Source: an uncultured Paracoccaceae bacterium (GTDB taxonomy: Bacteria; Pseudomonadota; Alphaproteobacteria; Rhodobacterales; Rhodobacteraceae). From it: DNA of 64,000 bases. The first letter of the stretch is position 1. Every line of letters starts with the position of its first letter. The notes beneath the pieces were generated by a model. That model ran no database searches and was not told where the DNA came from. It worked only from the letters and a program-made list of their open reading frames with translations. The stretch is from NCBI GenBank assembly GCA_951812615.1, contig CATOSU010000013.1, positions 1 through 64,000 on the forward strand, written 5' to 3'. The position numbers were made by a program, and so were the translations under genes. Shown here piece after piece: positions 8,100 through 15,984 of this stretch.

Positions 8100-9334
8100 T
8101 TGGTGCCATAAAAGGTCGAGGGCTTCACAGCCGGTTTGGCCTTGGCGAGGGTCGGGCTTAGAGCCAAGCCACCGATAGCACCGAAGCCATGCCGACCTGT
8201 GCGGATGGCCTCGCCGATATCCCGTTCCAGGTCGTCTACAACCGACTGGCCGACATCTTCGCCGAACATCGCCTTCAGTGTGTCACGCCGGTCACGCAGG
8301 GATCGCCTATCATCCAGAAGCACGGCGAGTTGATCCAGGAACAACCGCATATCCGCGATCATCGTGTCCTGGGCGGCATGGTTTTCCGGCCAGCGGTCCG
8401 TGAACACATCACCAGGGCATCGCGGGTTTTCGACATGGATCAATTCCCCGACGCTCTTCGCCCAAAGTAGGCGGTCGAGAATGTGCTGTGCGATGACCCT
8501 GAGGTTCTGACCGATTGTCCGCCCCGCCTCGGCCACCTCCAGCGTCAGGCAACTTAGCATCACAGATGCAGGCATGCGCTCACCTCGGGTGGCCCACCGG
8601 ATATTGCGGTTCCTCTTGATCAGTTGCAGCGCCACCGTGACCGCCGATTTGCCGCCTACAACGGTGGAGTGCTCGGGCACGGGCAGCGAGTCGGCATCTT
8701 TCTGCATCACGACCAGGCCACGGTCGGCCTTGAGGGCCCGGAGGGCATATTCCTGTTGGAACGACAGATCGACCGGGCAGGTTGTGTTGTACTCGTGGGC
8801 GAACCCGAAGCTGTTAGTCAGCACCTTGTGGTCCGCGTTGCGGGGTTCTTCCGGCTTCGAATGATAGATGAGGCTCTGACGCGGATCGAATTCGTTGATC
8901 AGTTCTGCGGGAGACAGATCGAGGTGCATCCCGTCAGCATAGTGAACTGTGACGCACCGCGTTTGACGCTCGGTCATGTCATGGTAGCGTGAACTCGGTT
9001 CCCCTCGCATCGCCTGGTAAAGAAGTTCCAGAGCCCGCCAGGGCGTCAGGCCCGGGGTTATCAGTTCGACGATGATGTCGATGTCAAACCCCTCGAACCG
9101 AAACTTGGCCCGAATGGTTGACCCGATGGCCACAGACCCCTGTTGGTAGAAGAGACGAACCTTCCCCTTCAGCGGGCTTCCATCCCGTTCCAGATACTTC
9201 TCGATGGCCGCTTTCCGCTCCGCCAGGATGGCATGCATGCTCGGTGGAAGTTCGATCTTGATGGCGACTGTGGCCAGCATCTGCTCCGCGATACTACCCC
9301 ACGGAGCCGCTGGTGTTCCCAGGTGCTTGTTCAT
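8084..9334 (-). CDS. CBASS cyclic oligonucleotide synthase (CD-NTase)
   Basis: A 416-residue cGAS/DncV-like nucleotidyltransferase that would make a cyclic nucleotide signal on infection and switch on the patatin effector. The polymerase core is visible: a GS motif at about 66-67 (QQGSVAIGS), metal ligands D84 and D86 (FDIDIIVEL) and a third acid at D139 (MHLDLSP). ATG 9334 was chosen because AAAGGGG lies just upstream; an upstream in-frame ATG at 9430 would run into the promoter region. The subclade (and so the signal molecule) cannot be assigned by eye. Confidence 0.87.
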   Translation of the reverse strand: MNKHLGTPAAPWGSIAEQMLATVAIKIELPPSMHAILAERKAAIEKYLERDGSPLKGKVRLFYQQGSVAIGSTIRAKFRFEGFDIDIIVELITPGLTPWRALELLYQAMRGEPSSRYHDMTERQTRCVTVHYADGMHLDLSPAELINEFDPRQSLIYHSKPEEPRNADHKVLTNSFGFAHEYNTTCPVDLSFQQEYALRALKADRGLVVMQKDADSLPVPEHSTVVGGKSAVTVALQLIKRNRNIRWATRGERMPASVMLSCLTLEVAEAGRTIGQNLRVIAQHILDRLLWAKSVGELIHVENPRCPGDVFTDRWPENHAAQDTMIADMRLFLDQLAVLLDDRRSLRDRRDTLKAMFGEDVGQSVVDDLERDIGEAIRTGRHGFGAIGGLALSPTLAKAKPAVKPSTFYGTKWKRS

Positions 9335-9527
9335 TGCTGACCCCTTTCTAGGTCGCTCTGCCGCCACCACATATAGGTGCGGCATATCTTCATTGCCCGA
9401 TATACCGGCGACCATGCAGACTGGGGTCACGTTCTATATCGCCACTCTAAACATAGAATGCAGCGCATCACCGCGTTTGTCAAGAACGACAAATACGTCT
9501 ACTCTGAACAAAATGGGGAGGACCGCA
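9335..9527. promoter_or_regulatory. Divergent CBASS / capH control region
   Basis: 193 bp between the CD-NTase start and the capH start. It contains two clear dyads: TTTGTC-AAGAAC-GACAAA at 9476-9493, 34 bp before capH, and TTCTAT (9432-9437) with ATAGAA (9453-9458). Both suit binding by a dimeric helix-turn-helix repressor. A GGGGAGGA ribosome site precedes capH. Confidence 0.6.
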
Positions 9528-9851
9528 ATGACGACACCAATGGGAGAGAGAATCAGGGAACGAAGGAAGCAAAAAGAATTCACACTGGATCAACTCGCGG
9601 CGAAGGCCGGATGCACCAAGGGCTACATCTGGGAACTCGAAAACAAGAACCCCCCAAGGCCCTCTGCCGAGAAGCTGGCAGCTATTGCATCGGCTTTGGA
9701 CACCACTGTGGATGTTCTAATAGGCACCCCGATCAACACGGAGGATGAGCTTTCCCAAGCCGACAAAGTGTTCTTCCGGAAGTTTGTGAAACTGCCCGAG
9801 CACAGACAAGACGATATTCGCAAGTTGCTCGATTTATGGGATGATGAATGA
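9528..9851 (+). CDS. capH: CapH-like XRE-family repressor
   Basis: A 107-residue XRE/Cro-type DNA-binding protein. The helix-turn-helix lies at about residues 10-65 (RIRERRKQKEFTLDQLAAKA, then KGYIWELENK). The start at 9528 follows a GGGGAGGA ribosome site. It is the first gene of a pair with an ImmA/IrrE-type protease and is divergent from the CBASS operon. That is the arrangement described for CapH/CapP, where the repressor silences CBASS until the protease cleaves it after DNA damage. The functional link here is inferred from context. Confidence 0.75.
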   Translation: MTTPMGERIRERRKQKEFTLDQLAAKAGCTKGYIWELENKNPPRPSAEKLAAIASALDTTVDVLIGTPINTEDELSQADKVFFRKFVKLPEHRQDDIRKLLDLWDDE

Positions 9852-10747
9852 ACCAGGACAAGGGCCCGGAACGCTGGGCGAATGACCTGTCAATCCTGCT
9901 AACGCAGGCTTATGGACCAAACCGTTTCCCGGTGGATGTGTCCAAACTGGCCCGAGACTACAGCCAGCAGGTTTTTCCGGAAGAGCCAATCACACGAGTT
10001 CGACCCCGAGGCTTTGAGGGCTTCGAGGGTGCACTTACGCCCAAGCCGGACGGATCGGGCGAATGGGGGATTGGATACGCCGATTCACTCCGGTCGAAAG
10101 GGCGAGTGAACTTTACCATCGCCCATGAATTCGGTCATTATCTGCTACATCGGAAGAAATACCCAAACGGGTTCCAATGCCGCCCTGAAGACATGGTTTG
10201 GTGGGACAGCGAATACAACCGTGTCGAAGCCGAGGCCAACCGCTTCGCCGCTGGGCTTCTCATGCCGTTGAATGACTTCCGAACACAGATTCCGGCAAAC
10301 GAGAAAGCCGACCTGGACATGCTCGGTGGGTGCGCGGAGCGATATGAGGTCTCACTGACAGCGGCAATCCTGAGGTGGCTGACCTACACGCAGAAGCGGG
10401 CAATCCTCGTGGTCAGTCGCGAAGGTTTCATCCTGTGGGCACGTTCCAGTGAACCGGCATTCAAGTCGGGTGCTTTCATCAAGGTGGCCGGACTGCCCCC
10501 TCGTGAAATACCTGCCGCTTCGCCCGTGGCCGGTAGCCCTGGTGCCGTCGGCATCGCGGAACTCAAGGAACTCAGCAGAGGAACCTGGTTAGATGAGCCC
10601 GTGGTCGAACACTCACTCATCTCGGAACGCTACGACCTGTCGATTTCGTTGCTCACACTTCAAGCCTCTGCCCCAGCCGCAGGGATAGGCGACGAAGTGA
10701 CCGACGATCTGGTGGATATCCTGGCACGACCTATGTTCTCCCGGTAG
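9848..10747 (+). CDS. capP: CapP-like ImmA/IrrE metallopeptidase
   Basis: A 299-residue zinc peptidase. The HExxH site is seen at residues 93-97 in FTIAHEFGHYLLH, with the family segment EAEANRFAAGLLMP downstream. In this family the protease removes a partner XRE repressor in response to a signal such as single-stranded DNA. The start overlaps the capH stop by 4 bp (ATGA), so the pair is co-translated. Its likely job is to release the neighbouring CBASS operon from repression. Confidence 0.78.
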   Translation: MNQDKGPERWANDLSILLTQAYGPNRFPVDVSKLARDYSQQVFPEEPITRVRPRGFEGFEGALTPKPDGSGEWGIGYADSLRSKGRVNFTIAHEFGHYLLHRKKYPNGFQCRPEDMVWWDSEYNRVEAEANRFAAGLLMPLNDFRTQIPANEKADLDMLGGCAERYEVSLTAAILRWLTYTQKRAILVVSREGFILWARSSEPAFKSGAFIKVAGLPPREIPAASPVAGSPGAVGIAELKELSRGTWLDEPVVEHSLISERYDLSISLLTLQASAPAAGIGDEVTDDLVDILARPMFSR

Positions 10748-10841
10748 CTGAGGTTTGATGTGAGGCAGGCAGACCGCATTCGGAAATTCGTTCTGGACCA
10801 CGTGATCAAACCGGCACGCTCGCATGGACAACCATCGGTGT

Positions 10842-11019
10842 CTGAGATCTCGCCATATTCGATCCCCGTCAATGCAGATAGCCTTCCTAGCTCCGCGTCC
10901 GAGTAGTATACGCTCGGCCATTTTTCCGCCTTTTCGCCATTGTGCTCTCGGCACAGCAAGGTCGCGTTGTTGGTCGTAAGAGGCCAAAGATAGAAGACAG
11001 GAAGGGTGTGGTCGAGGTT
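10842..11019 (-). pseudogene. HNH endonuclease fragment
   Basis: A short minus-strand stretch reads LDHTLPVFYLWPLTTNNATL, then LCREHNGEKAEKWPS and LSALTGIEYG, which resembles the C-terminal part of HNH-type endonucleases. Upstream it is cut at the palindrome and repeat boundary near 11040; downstream it degrades before the capP stop. No full gene remains. Confidence 0.5.
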
Positions 11020-11038
11020 ACCCACACATGACCCCGCC

Positions 11039-11069
11039 ACGTCCGATAAGTGGCGAAATTATCGGACGT
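11039..11069. repeat. 11-bp perfect palindrome at repeat boundary
   Basis: ACGTCCGATAA at 11039-11049 is mirrored by TTATCGGACGT at 11059-11069 with a 9-bp spacer. A degenerate relative (GTCTGATAA with TTGTCGGAC) lies at about 13103-13124 in front of the HU gene, and a half-site at about 14538. It marks the left edge of the duplicated unit and could be an operator or a recombination site. Confidence 0.6.
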
Positions 11070-12366
11070 AGTGGAGAGCCGCAGAGTGGGGCGGTTTGTG
11101 CGCTGTTTACTGGCATAAAGCGCCGTGCGTGGTTGTTCACCGCCCGGGCATCTCCCAACCGCAGTAACTTTCTTCGCGAAAACGGTTTTTCTGCTGCTGC
11201 GTGCGCTTGAAGCGCTCCGTCCGATCACGGCGCGCGGGCGGACAGAGGTGCCCTGGGCGCGCGCAACCCGTTGTGGTCAGTGCGGGCGGTCCTGTGCGAA
11301 GACGGTCGCGAGGTCGGGCGCGTCCAGAACCGCGTCCAGCCAGGCCTCGATCCGTTCCGGCCCGGCATCGGCGATCCGCGCCTCGATGTCCCGGGGCAGG
11401 GGGCCGAAACGGCGCTCCAGCTGGCGTCGGAGGGTTTCCGCCTTACCCTCGGCCTTGCCTTTGGCCAATCCGTGCGCTTCGCCCTCGGCCTTGCCTTTGG
11501 CCAATCCGTGCGCTTCGCCCTCGGCCTTGCCTTTGGCCAATCCGCGAGCCTCGCCCTGTTCGAGCAGTGTTTCAGCAATGGTTCCCACAAGTGCCTCCAG
11601 TTCGTTATGTCCCCCGGTCCTGAGTAAGGCCCGCAGGTCGTCCATATCCACATTATAGACCCGCAGCACGTATTCAAGAACCTGTCGCCGCAGATCGCTC
11701 CCTGCGGGCAGGCTCCTGGCGATCTCCGTCAGGAAGGCCAGCGCCTCCCGTCGCAGCGTGATGAACCCCGCCTTCAGCGCGGCGTTGCGTGACAGCGCGT
11801 CGATCTCCATGGCCCGCAGGTTGCGCAGGATATACCCCGCTCCGGGCAGAAAGGCGAGATCGGGATCTTCTGTGGCGATCATGTCGCGCAGGCTGTCGGC
11901 AACGGTCCAGGTCGCCGCGCCATGATAGACAACCACCGGAATGATCGGGGGCAGGGCGCGGAGCCTGGCCGCCCGGGTTCCGGCATGGCGCTTCCAGATG
12001 CGGATCATATAGGAGGCCAGTTGCAGCGGCAGCGCCGGATCAGGCGCACTCTTGTGTTCCGCCAGAACATAGACGAAAGCGTTGGTCCCCGCCTTCAGCG
12101 CGACCTTCAGAAGGAGATCGCTCTGGCTGCCGGCGAGCGCTTCATCGATGAAGCTGCCTTCCAGGATTTCGGGAGGTGCCGGGGCAAGTTGTCCCGCAAT
12201 GGTGTTGGGCAGGTGATCGCGCAGGAAGTCCCCTGCGCGCCCGGGATCGGACAGCAGCGCGCGAAACAGGGTGTCGTGGGGGTTGTGCAGGTCGGCCATT
12301 GGATCCTGATGCGAAGCGGTCTCACCCCGTGCTGCTATGGCAGGTCGGCGCGACAGGCAAGCCCGG
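11062..12366. repeat. Long direct repeat, copy A (carries an rpn gene)
   Basis: 1,305 bp that is nearly identical to 13119-14375. The copies differ by 48 bp inside the repeat-coding stretch of the nuclease gene and at scattered bases. The right end falls in an 11-bp word GGCAAGCCCGG (12356-12366). Confidence 0.9.
11277..12299 (-). CDS. Rpn family PD-(D/E)XK nuclease, copy A
   Basis: A 340-residue protein of the Rpn (recombination-promoting nuclease, transposase_31-like) family. The start MADLHNPHDTLFRALLSDP is typical, and the nuclease core is D61 with E81-x-K83 (QSDLLLKV, then VLAEHKSAPD). Residues 253-288 are three near-identical 12-residue repeats (GLAKGKAEGEAH type), followed by a short C-terminal domain. 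Rpn proteins are DNA nucleases linked to recombination and phage defence. In E. coli an internal start yields a small C-terminal protein that blocks the nuclease; Met219 is a possible internal start here. Copy B lacks 16 residues of the repeat. Confidence 0.85.
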   Translation of the reverse strand: MADLHNPHDTLFRALLSDPGRAGDFLRDHLPNTIAGQLAPAPPEILEGSFIDEALAGSQSDLLLKVALKAGTNAFVYVLAEHKSAPDPALPLQLASYMIRIWKRHAGTRAARLRALPPIIPVVVYHGAATWTVADSLRDMIATEDPDLAFLPGAGYILRNLRAMEIDALSRNAALKAGFITLRREALAFLTEIARSLPAGSDLRRQVLEYVLRVYNVDMDDLRALLRTGGHNELEALVGTIAETLLEQGEARGLAKGKAEGEAHGLAKGKAEGEAHGLAKGKAEGKAETLRRQLERRFGPLPRDIEARIADAGPERIEAWLDAVLDAPDLATVFAQDRPH

Positions 12367-12458
12367 TTGTGTCAGCCCGGGTGTGTGTGGCCGTTTCAGT
12401 CTGTCCGGGCAATCCCTTTCCGGAACTCATCGCGCGTCCCGGCCCTGTGGTTCGCCAG

Positions 12459-12791
12459 TCACCCATGGCCCTGGCTCCCGATCTCCCGGGGGGCCTCGCC
12501 TTCAGGCCGGACGTTGAGGGCGGCAAGTGTTCCCGGTTTTTTCTTGCTTGGCACAAGCGCGAAGCGCACTCGCTGGCCGACCTCTGGCGGGGCTTCCGGG
12601 TTGGCAAGGTTTGAGATGTGAAAAAACACATCCGCCTCGCCATGCCGGGCGATGAAGCCGAAGCCCTTGTCGGACTGGTAGCTCTTGACGGTTCCGGTGA
12701 CCTCTACTGGTTCGGCCTTGCCTGCTTCCGGTGCCGGCGTTTTTGTGCTGGTTTCCTGCGACCCTGTCTCCATGCGCTGTTCGCTCATCAT
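12459..12791 (-). CDS. Cold-shock domain protein
   Basis: A 110-residue protein with one cold-shock (CspA-type) RNA/DNA-binding domain in its middle. RNP1 is KGFGFI and RNP2 is VFFHIS, after the standard opening TGTVKSYQSDKGFGF. A basic and acidic N-terminal extension and a glycine-rich tail flank it. Its start overlaps the stop of the HU gene (ATGA), so the two are co-expressed, HU first. It is probably a nucleic-acid chaperone carried by the element. Confidence 0.85.
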   Translation of the reverse strand: MMSEQRMETGSQETSTKTPAPEAGKAEPVEVTGTVKSYQSDKGFGFIARHGEADVFFHISNLANPEAPPEVGQRVRFALVPSKKKPGTLAALNVRPEGEAPREIGSQGHG

Positions 12792-13087
12792 GCATTCCCC
12801 TTTACGGCGGCCTTGAGGGGGCCTGTGGCGGAGACCCGGACCTGCCGTGTGGGCGCGGCGGTCTGCATCTCTCCGGTGGCCGGGTTGCGAACCTGCCGCT
12901 CGGGGACATCGACCACCGAGAAGGTGGCAAGCCCGGGCAGGCGGACCGGGTGGCCGTCGGCCAGCAGGTTCTGCACCGCCGACTGGACGCCGTCCGAGAG
13001 ACGTTTGGCTTGCGCGCGCGAACAGTCTAGCTCTTTGGCGATGGCGGCGAACAGCGTTGCGGCGGGAACGGGTGAGGGTTTGGGCAT
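12788..13087 (-). CDS. HU/IHF-family DNA-binding protein
   Basis: A 99-residue HU-like DNA-bending protein. The family hallmark RNPATGE appears in the arm region, after an alpha-helical N-terminal half (LFAAIAKELDCSRAQAKRLSD). ATG 13087 was chosen because GGAG lies about 8 nt upstream; another ATG lies at 13093. It starts a two-gene unit with the cold-shock gene. A broken duplicate of its 5' half sits at 14344-14526. A palindrome relative lies at about 13103-13124, just upstream. Confidence 0.82.
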   Translation of the reverse strand: MPKPSPVPAATLFAAIAKELDCSRAQAKRLSDGVQSAVQNLLADGHPVRLPGLATFSVVDVPERQVRNPATGEMQTAAPTRQVRVSATGPLKAAVKGNA

Positions 13088-13118
13088 AAGCATATCTCCG
13101 GTCTGATAATGTGGCTTG

Positions 13119-14375
13119 TCGGACGTAGTGGAGAGCCGCAAGCCGGGGCGGTTTGTGCGCTGTTTTCTGGCATAAAGCGCCGTGCGTGGTTGTTCACCGC
13201 CCGGGCATCTCCCAACCGCAGTAACTTTCTTCGCGAAAACGGTTTTTCTGCTGCTGCGTGCGCTTGAAGCGCTCCGTCCGATCACGGCGCGCGGGCGGAC
13301 AGAGGTGCCCTGGGCGCGCGCAACCCGTTGTGGTCAGTGCGGGCGGTCCTGTGCGAAGACGGTCGCGAGGTCGGGCGCGTCCAGAACCGCGTCCAGCCAG
13401 TCCTCGATCCGTTCCGGCCCGGCATCGGCGACCCGCGCCTCGATGTCCCGGGGCAGGGGGCCGAACCGGCGCTCCAGCTGGCGTCGGAGGGTTTCGGCCT
13501 TACCCTCGGCCTTGCCTTTTGCCAATCCGCGTGCTTCGCCTTTTGCCAATCCGCGAGCCTCGCCCTGTTCGAGCAGTGTTTCAGCAATGGTTCCCACAAG
13601 TGCCTCCAGTTCGTTATGTCCCCCGGTCCTGAGTAAGGCCCGCAGGTCGTCCATATCCACATTATAGACCCGCAGCACGTATTCAAGAACCTGTCGCCGC
13701 AGATCGCTCCCTGCGGGCAGGCTCCTGGCGATCTCCGTCAGGAAGGCCAGCGCCTCCCGTCGCAGCGTGATGAACCCCGCCTTCAGCGCGGCGTTGCGTG
13801 ACAGCGCGTCGATCTCCATGGCCCGCAGGTTGCGCAGGATATACCCCGCTCCGGGCAGAAAGGCGAGATCGGGATCTTCTGTGGCGATCATGTCGCGCAG
13901 GCTGTCGGCAACGGTCCAGGTCGCCGCGCCATGATAGACAACCACCGGAATGATCGGGGGCAGGGCGCGGAGCCTGGCCGCCCGGGTTCCGGCATGGCGC
14001 TTCCAGATGCGGATCATATAGGAGGCCAGTTGCAGCGGCAGCGCCGGATCAGGCGCACTCTTGTGTTCCGCCAGAACATAGACGAAAGCGTTGGTCCCCG
14101 CCTTCAGCGCGACCTTCAGAAGGAGATCGCTCTGGCTGCCGGCGAGCGCTTCATCGATGAAGCTGCCTTCCAGGATTTCGGGAGGTGCCGGGGCAAGTTG
14201 TCCCGCAATGGTGTTGGGCAGGTGATCGCGCAGGAAGTCCCCTGCGCGCCCGGGATCGGACAGCAGCGCGCGAAACAGGGTGTCGTGGGGGTTGTGCAGG
14301 TCGGCCATTGGATCCTGATGCGAAGCGGTCTCACCCCGTGCTGCTATGGCAGGGCGGCGCGACAGGCAAGCCCGG
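13119..14375. repeat. Long direct repeat, copy B (carries a second rpn gene)
   Basis: 1,257 bp matching 11062-12366 apart from 48 bp missing in the nuclease repeat tract. At its right end the sequence jumps straight into a second, partial HU gene. The junction word GGCAAGCCCGG is also found inside the intact HU gene and at the end of copy A. This is the mark of a deletion between short direct repeats. Confidence 0.9.
13334..14308 (-). CDS. Rpn family PD-(D/E)XK nuclease, copy B
   Basis: 324 residues, otherwise almost identical to copy A, with the same D61 and E81-x-K83 core. The repeat tract is shortened to ARGLAKGEARGLAKGKAEG, 16 residues less. Two other changes are visible near the C-terminus (Ile to Val and Ala to Asp). 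The frame is intact. Repeat contraction between recent duplicates suggests fast evolution of this region, which in characterised Rpn systems relates to self-inhibition. Confidence 0.85.
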   Translation of the reverse strand: MADLHNPHDTLFRALLSDPGRAGDFLRDHLPNTIAGQLAPAPPEILEGSFIDEALAGSQSDLLLKVALKAGTNAFVYVLAEHKSAPDPALPLQLASYMIRIWKRHAGTRAARLRALPPIIPVVVYHGAATWTVADSLRDMIATEDPDLAFLPGAGYILRNLRAMEIDALSRNAALKAGFITLRREALAFLTEIARSLPAGSDLRRQVLEYVLRVYNVDMDDLRALLRTGGHNELEALVGTIAETLLEQGEARGLAKGEARGLAKGKAEGKAETLRRQLERRFGPLPRDIEARVADAGPERIEDWLDAVLDAPDLATVFAQDRPH

Positions 14376-14526
14376 GCAGGCGGACCGGGTGGCCGTCGGC
14401 CAGCAGGTTCTGCACCGCCGACTGGAGGCCGTCCGAGAGACGTTTGGCTTGCGCGCGCGAACAGTCTAGCTCTTTGGCGATGGCGGCGAACAGCGTTGCG
14501 GCGGGAACGGGTGAGGGTTTGGGCAT
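14344..14526 (-). pseudogene. Truncated HU gene duplicate
   Basis: The first 54 or so residues match the intact HU at 12788-13087 (MPKPSPVPAATLFAAIAKE onward) with a Val to Leu change. After VRLPGL the frame enters copy B sequence and stops. The DNA-binding arm with RNPATGE is lost, so it cannot work as HU. Confidence 0.85.
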
Positions 14527-14713
14527 AAGCATATCTCGGTCTGATAATGTGGCTGCCCGTGGGTTTCGGGGAAACCGCGCGTCAGGTCAAGGCGGGGCGC
14601 CTGCTTTCGCCCGGGATGGCGATCCCCGGCCGGGTTTTCCGTGCCGCTCGCTCACGGGTCGGTCGCCCGGCTGCGGAGCCCCGCTCCCGCGTCGCGCTCC
14701 TTGGGTGTTGCCC

Positions 14714-15349
14714 TTACGGGGCGGGGTGGTGCGGTCCCGAACGCGTTGGCTGCTGCTGCGTGGTTTCGGGGGGATTGTCTGCCTCTCTTGCCGCGCGTAT
14801 GGCCCGCGCCTCGCGTCGCCGTTTGAGGATTGTCCGGATCCAGCTTTCGGATCCGTGCCTGTGCTCGTCGGCGATTGGCGCGTCGGTACGGATGTCGATG
14901 GTGAACCGGTTGGCACAGGATGTCATAGCGTTGTGATATTGCAGCGAGCGGCAATAGAGGCGCAGGGCCTTGTCGACCGCCTTGCAGCGCGGGTCTTCCA
15001 GATCCTCGGGCAGGTCGTAGCGGTCAAGGATCACCTCGCTGCTGCCGATGGCGAGCGGCACCGCGACCGGCAGCCTCAGGAACGGGGGCAGTTCCCTGTC
15101 GGGGCCAATGCCCTTCTGAAACAGGGCGCGGATGCGGCCGATAAATTCCGGATGGAAGGTGCGCAGCTCCATGGGGGTCCTGGGCGGCGTCTTTGTCCGC
15201 GTCCTTCCGCCGGCCGCAGGTTTCTTCTTCGTGCGGTCTGCGCCGGGGCTTTTTCCGGGCTTTGGCGCGCTGGTCGCCGCCGGTCGGCTCCCGGCGGCGG
15301 GCCCGTCTTTTGTCCCTGCGGTGGTATCGGGGGTCGAACTGTCTTCCAT
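14714..15349 (-). CDS. ProQ/FinO-like RNA-binding protein (probable)
   Basis: A 211-residue protein with a disordered, Lys/Pro/Thr-rich N-terminal 60 residues and a basic C-terminal tail. The centre (about 60-175) has features of the ProQ/FinO fold: VPLAIGSSEVILDRYDLPED, then KALRLYCRSLQYHNAMTSC and RFTIDI. ProQ/FinO proteins bind structured RNA, and plasmid members control transfer or copy number. The assignment rests on visual pattern only. A second possible start is MELRTFHPEF. It is divergent from the DUF6878 gene. Confidence 0.5.
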   Translation of the reverse strand: MEDSSTPDTTAGTKDGPAAGSRPAATSAPKPGKSPGADRTKKKPAAGGRTRTKTPPRTPMELRTFHPEFIGRIRALFQKGIGPDRELPPFLRLPVAVPLAIGSSEVILDRYDLPEDLEDPRCKAVDKALRLYCRSLQYHNAMTSCANRFTIDIRTDAPIADEHRHGSESWIRTILKRRREARAIRAAREADNPPETTQQQPTRSGPHHPAP

Positions 15350-15545
15350 GAGGTCAATCTAGCGATGGCCGGGACGGATCGCTACCCCCCCGTGCCAATC
15401 CACGGGCTGGCCCGGTGCCCGGGAAGCGCGGGTCATCGGCGTTCATCCCCGCGCCCGTCTCTCCCGGCTCCGGCGGTCGGGACGGGGAGGAGGAAGGTTT
15501 CTTTCTGTTCGGGTGTCATTGACCTGAACAGAAGGAGACAAGGAT

Positions 15546-15983
15546 ATGGCCACGAAAAAGGAAACCGCGCCCGAAACACTATCGGCGATACCGCCCGCTG
15601 GCGGCATCGACTGGCCGGCGATTGAAGCGCGCCTGAAGAAAGCGCGCGCGGAGGCGGCGGAGCGTCTGAAGGAGACCCGCACCAACCTGCTGGCGGACCT
15701 GTGTGCGCGGGGCGTGGAAGAGGTCGAGGCGCAGTATGACGGCTATGGCGACAGCGGCAACGTGAACAGCGTTGCGGTGCGCCCGAAGCTTGTGGACATC
15801 GGGGATATCGAAGCCCGCCTGATGGATTTCGTGTGGGACGTGGCCTATGGGCTGCACCCGGGCTTCGAGATCAACGAGGGGGGCGAGGGAACCCTGACCT
15901 GGAATGTAACCGAAGACCGTATCGATGTGGATCACGCCAGTTTTTATACCGAACGCGATGAATATCTCCACGAGGATATCTGA
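15546..15983 (+). CDS. DUF6878-family protein
   Basis: A 145-residue acidic protein matching, from memory, the DUF6878 family found on rhodobacterial mobile elements. Conserved-looking parts are ARGVEEVEAQYDGYGDSG and LTWNVTEDRIDVDH. An AGAAGGAGA ribosome site lies before the ATG. No function is known. It is followed 1 bp later by the DUF6915 remnant, so the two were probably co-transcribed. Confidence 0.65.
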   Translation: MATKKETAPETLSAIPPAGGIDWPAIEARLKKARAEAAERLKETRTNLLADLCARGVEEVEAQYDGYGDSGNVNSVAVRPKLVDIGDIEARLMDFVWDVAYGLHPGFEINEGGEGTLTWNVTEDRIDVDHASFYTERDEYLHEDI

Positions 15984-15984
15984 C

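Noticed and set aside
10748..11040. HNH nuclease as a fourth CBASS gene.
   Set aside because: Only a C-terminal scrap remains and it lies beyond the protease gene; the patatin already provides the effector.
13931..15625. A 564-codon plus-strand frame across the second Rpn gene and the ProQ-like gene.
   Set aside because: It runs antisense to two better supported genes and crosses unrelated junctions.
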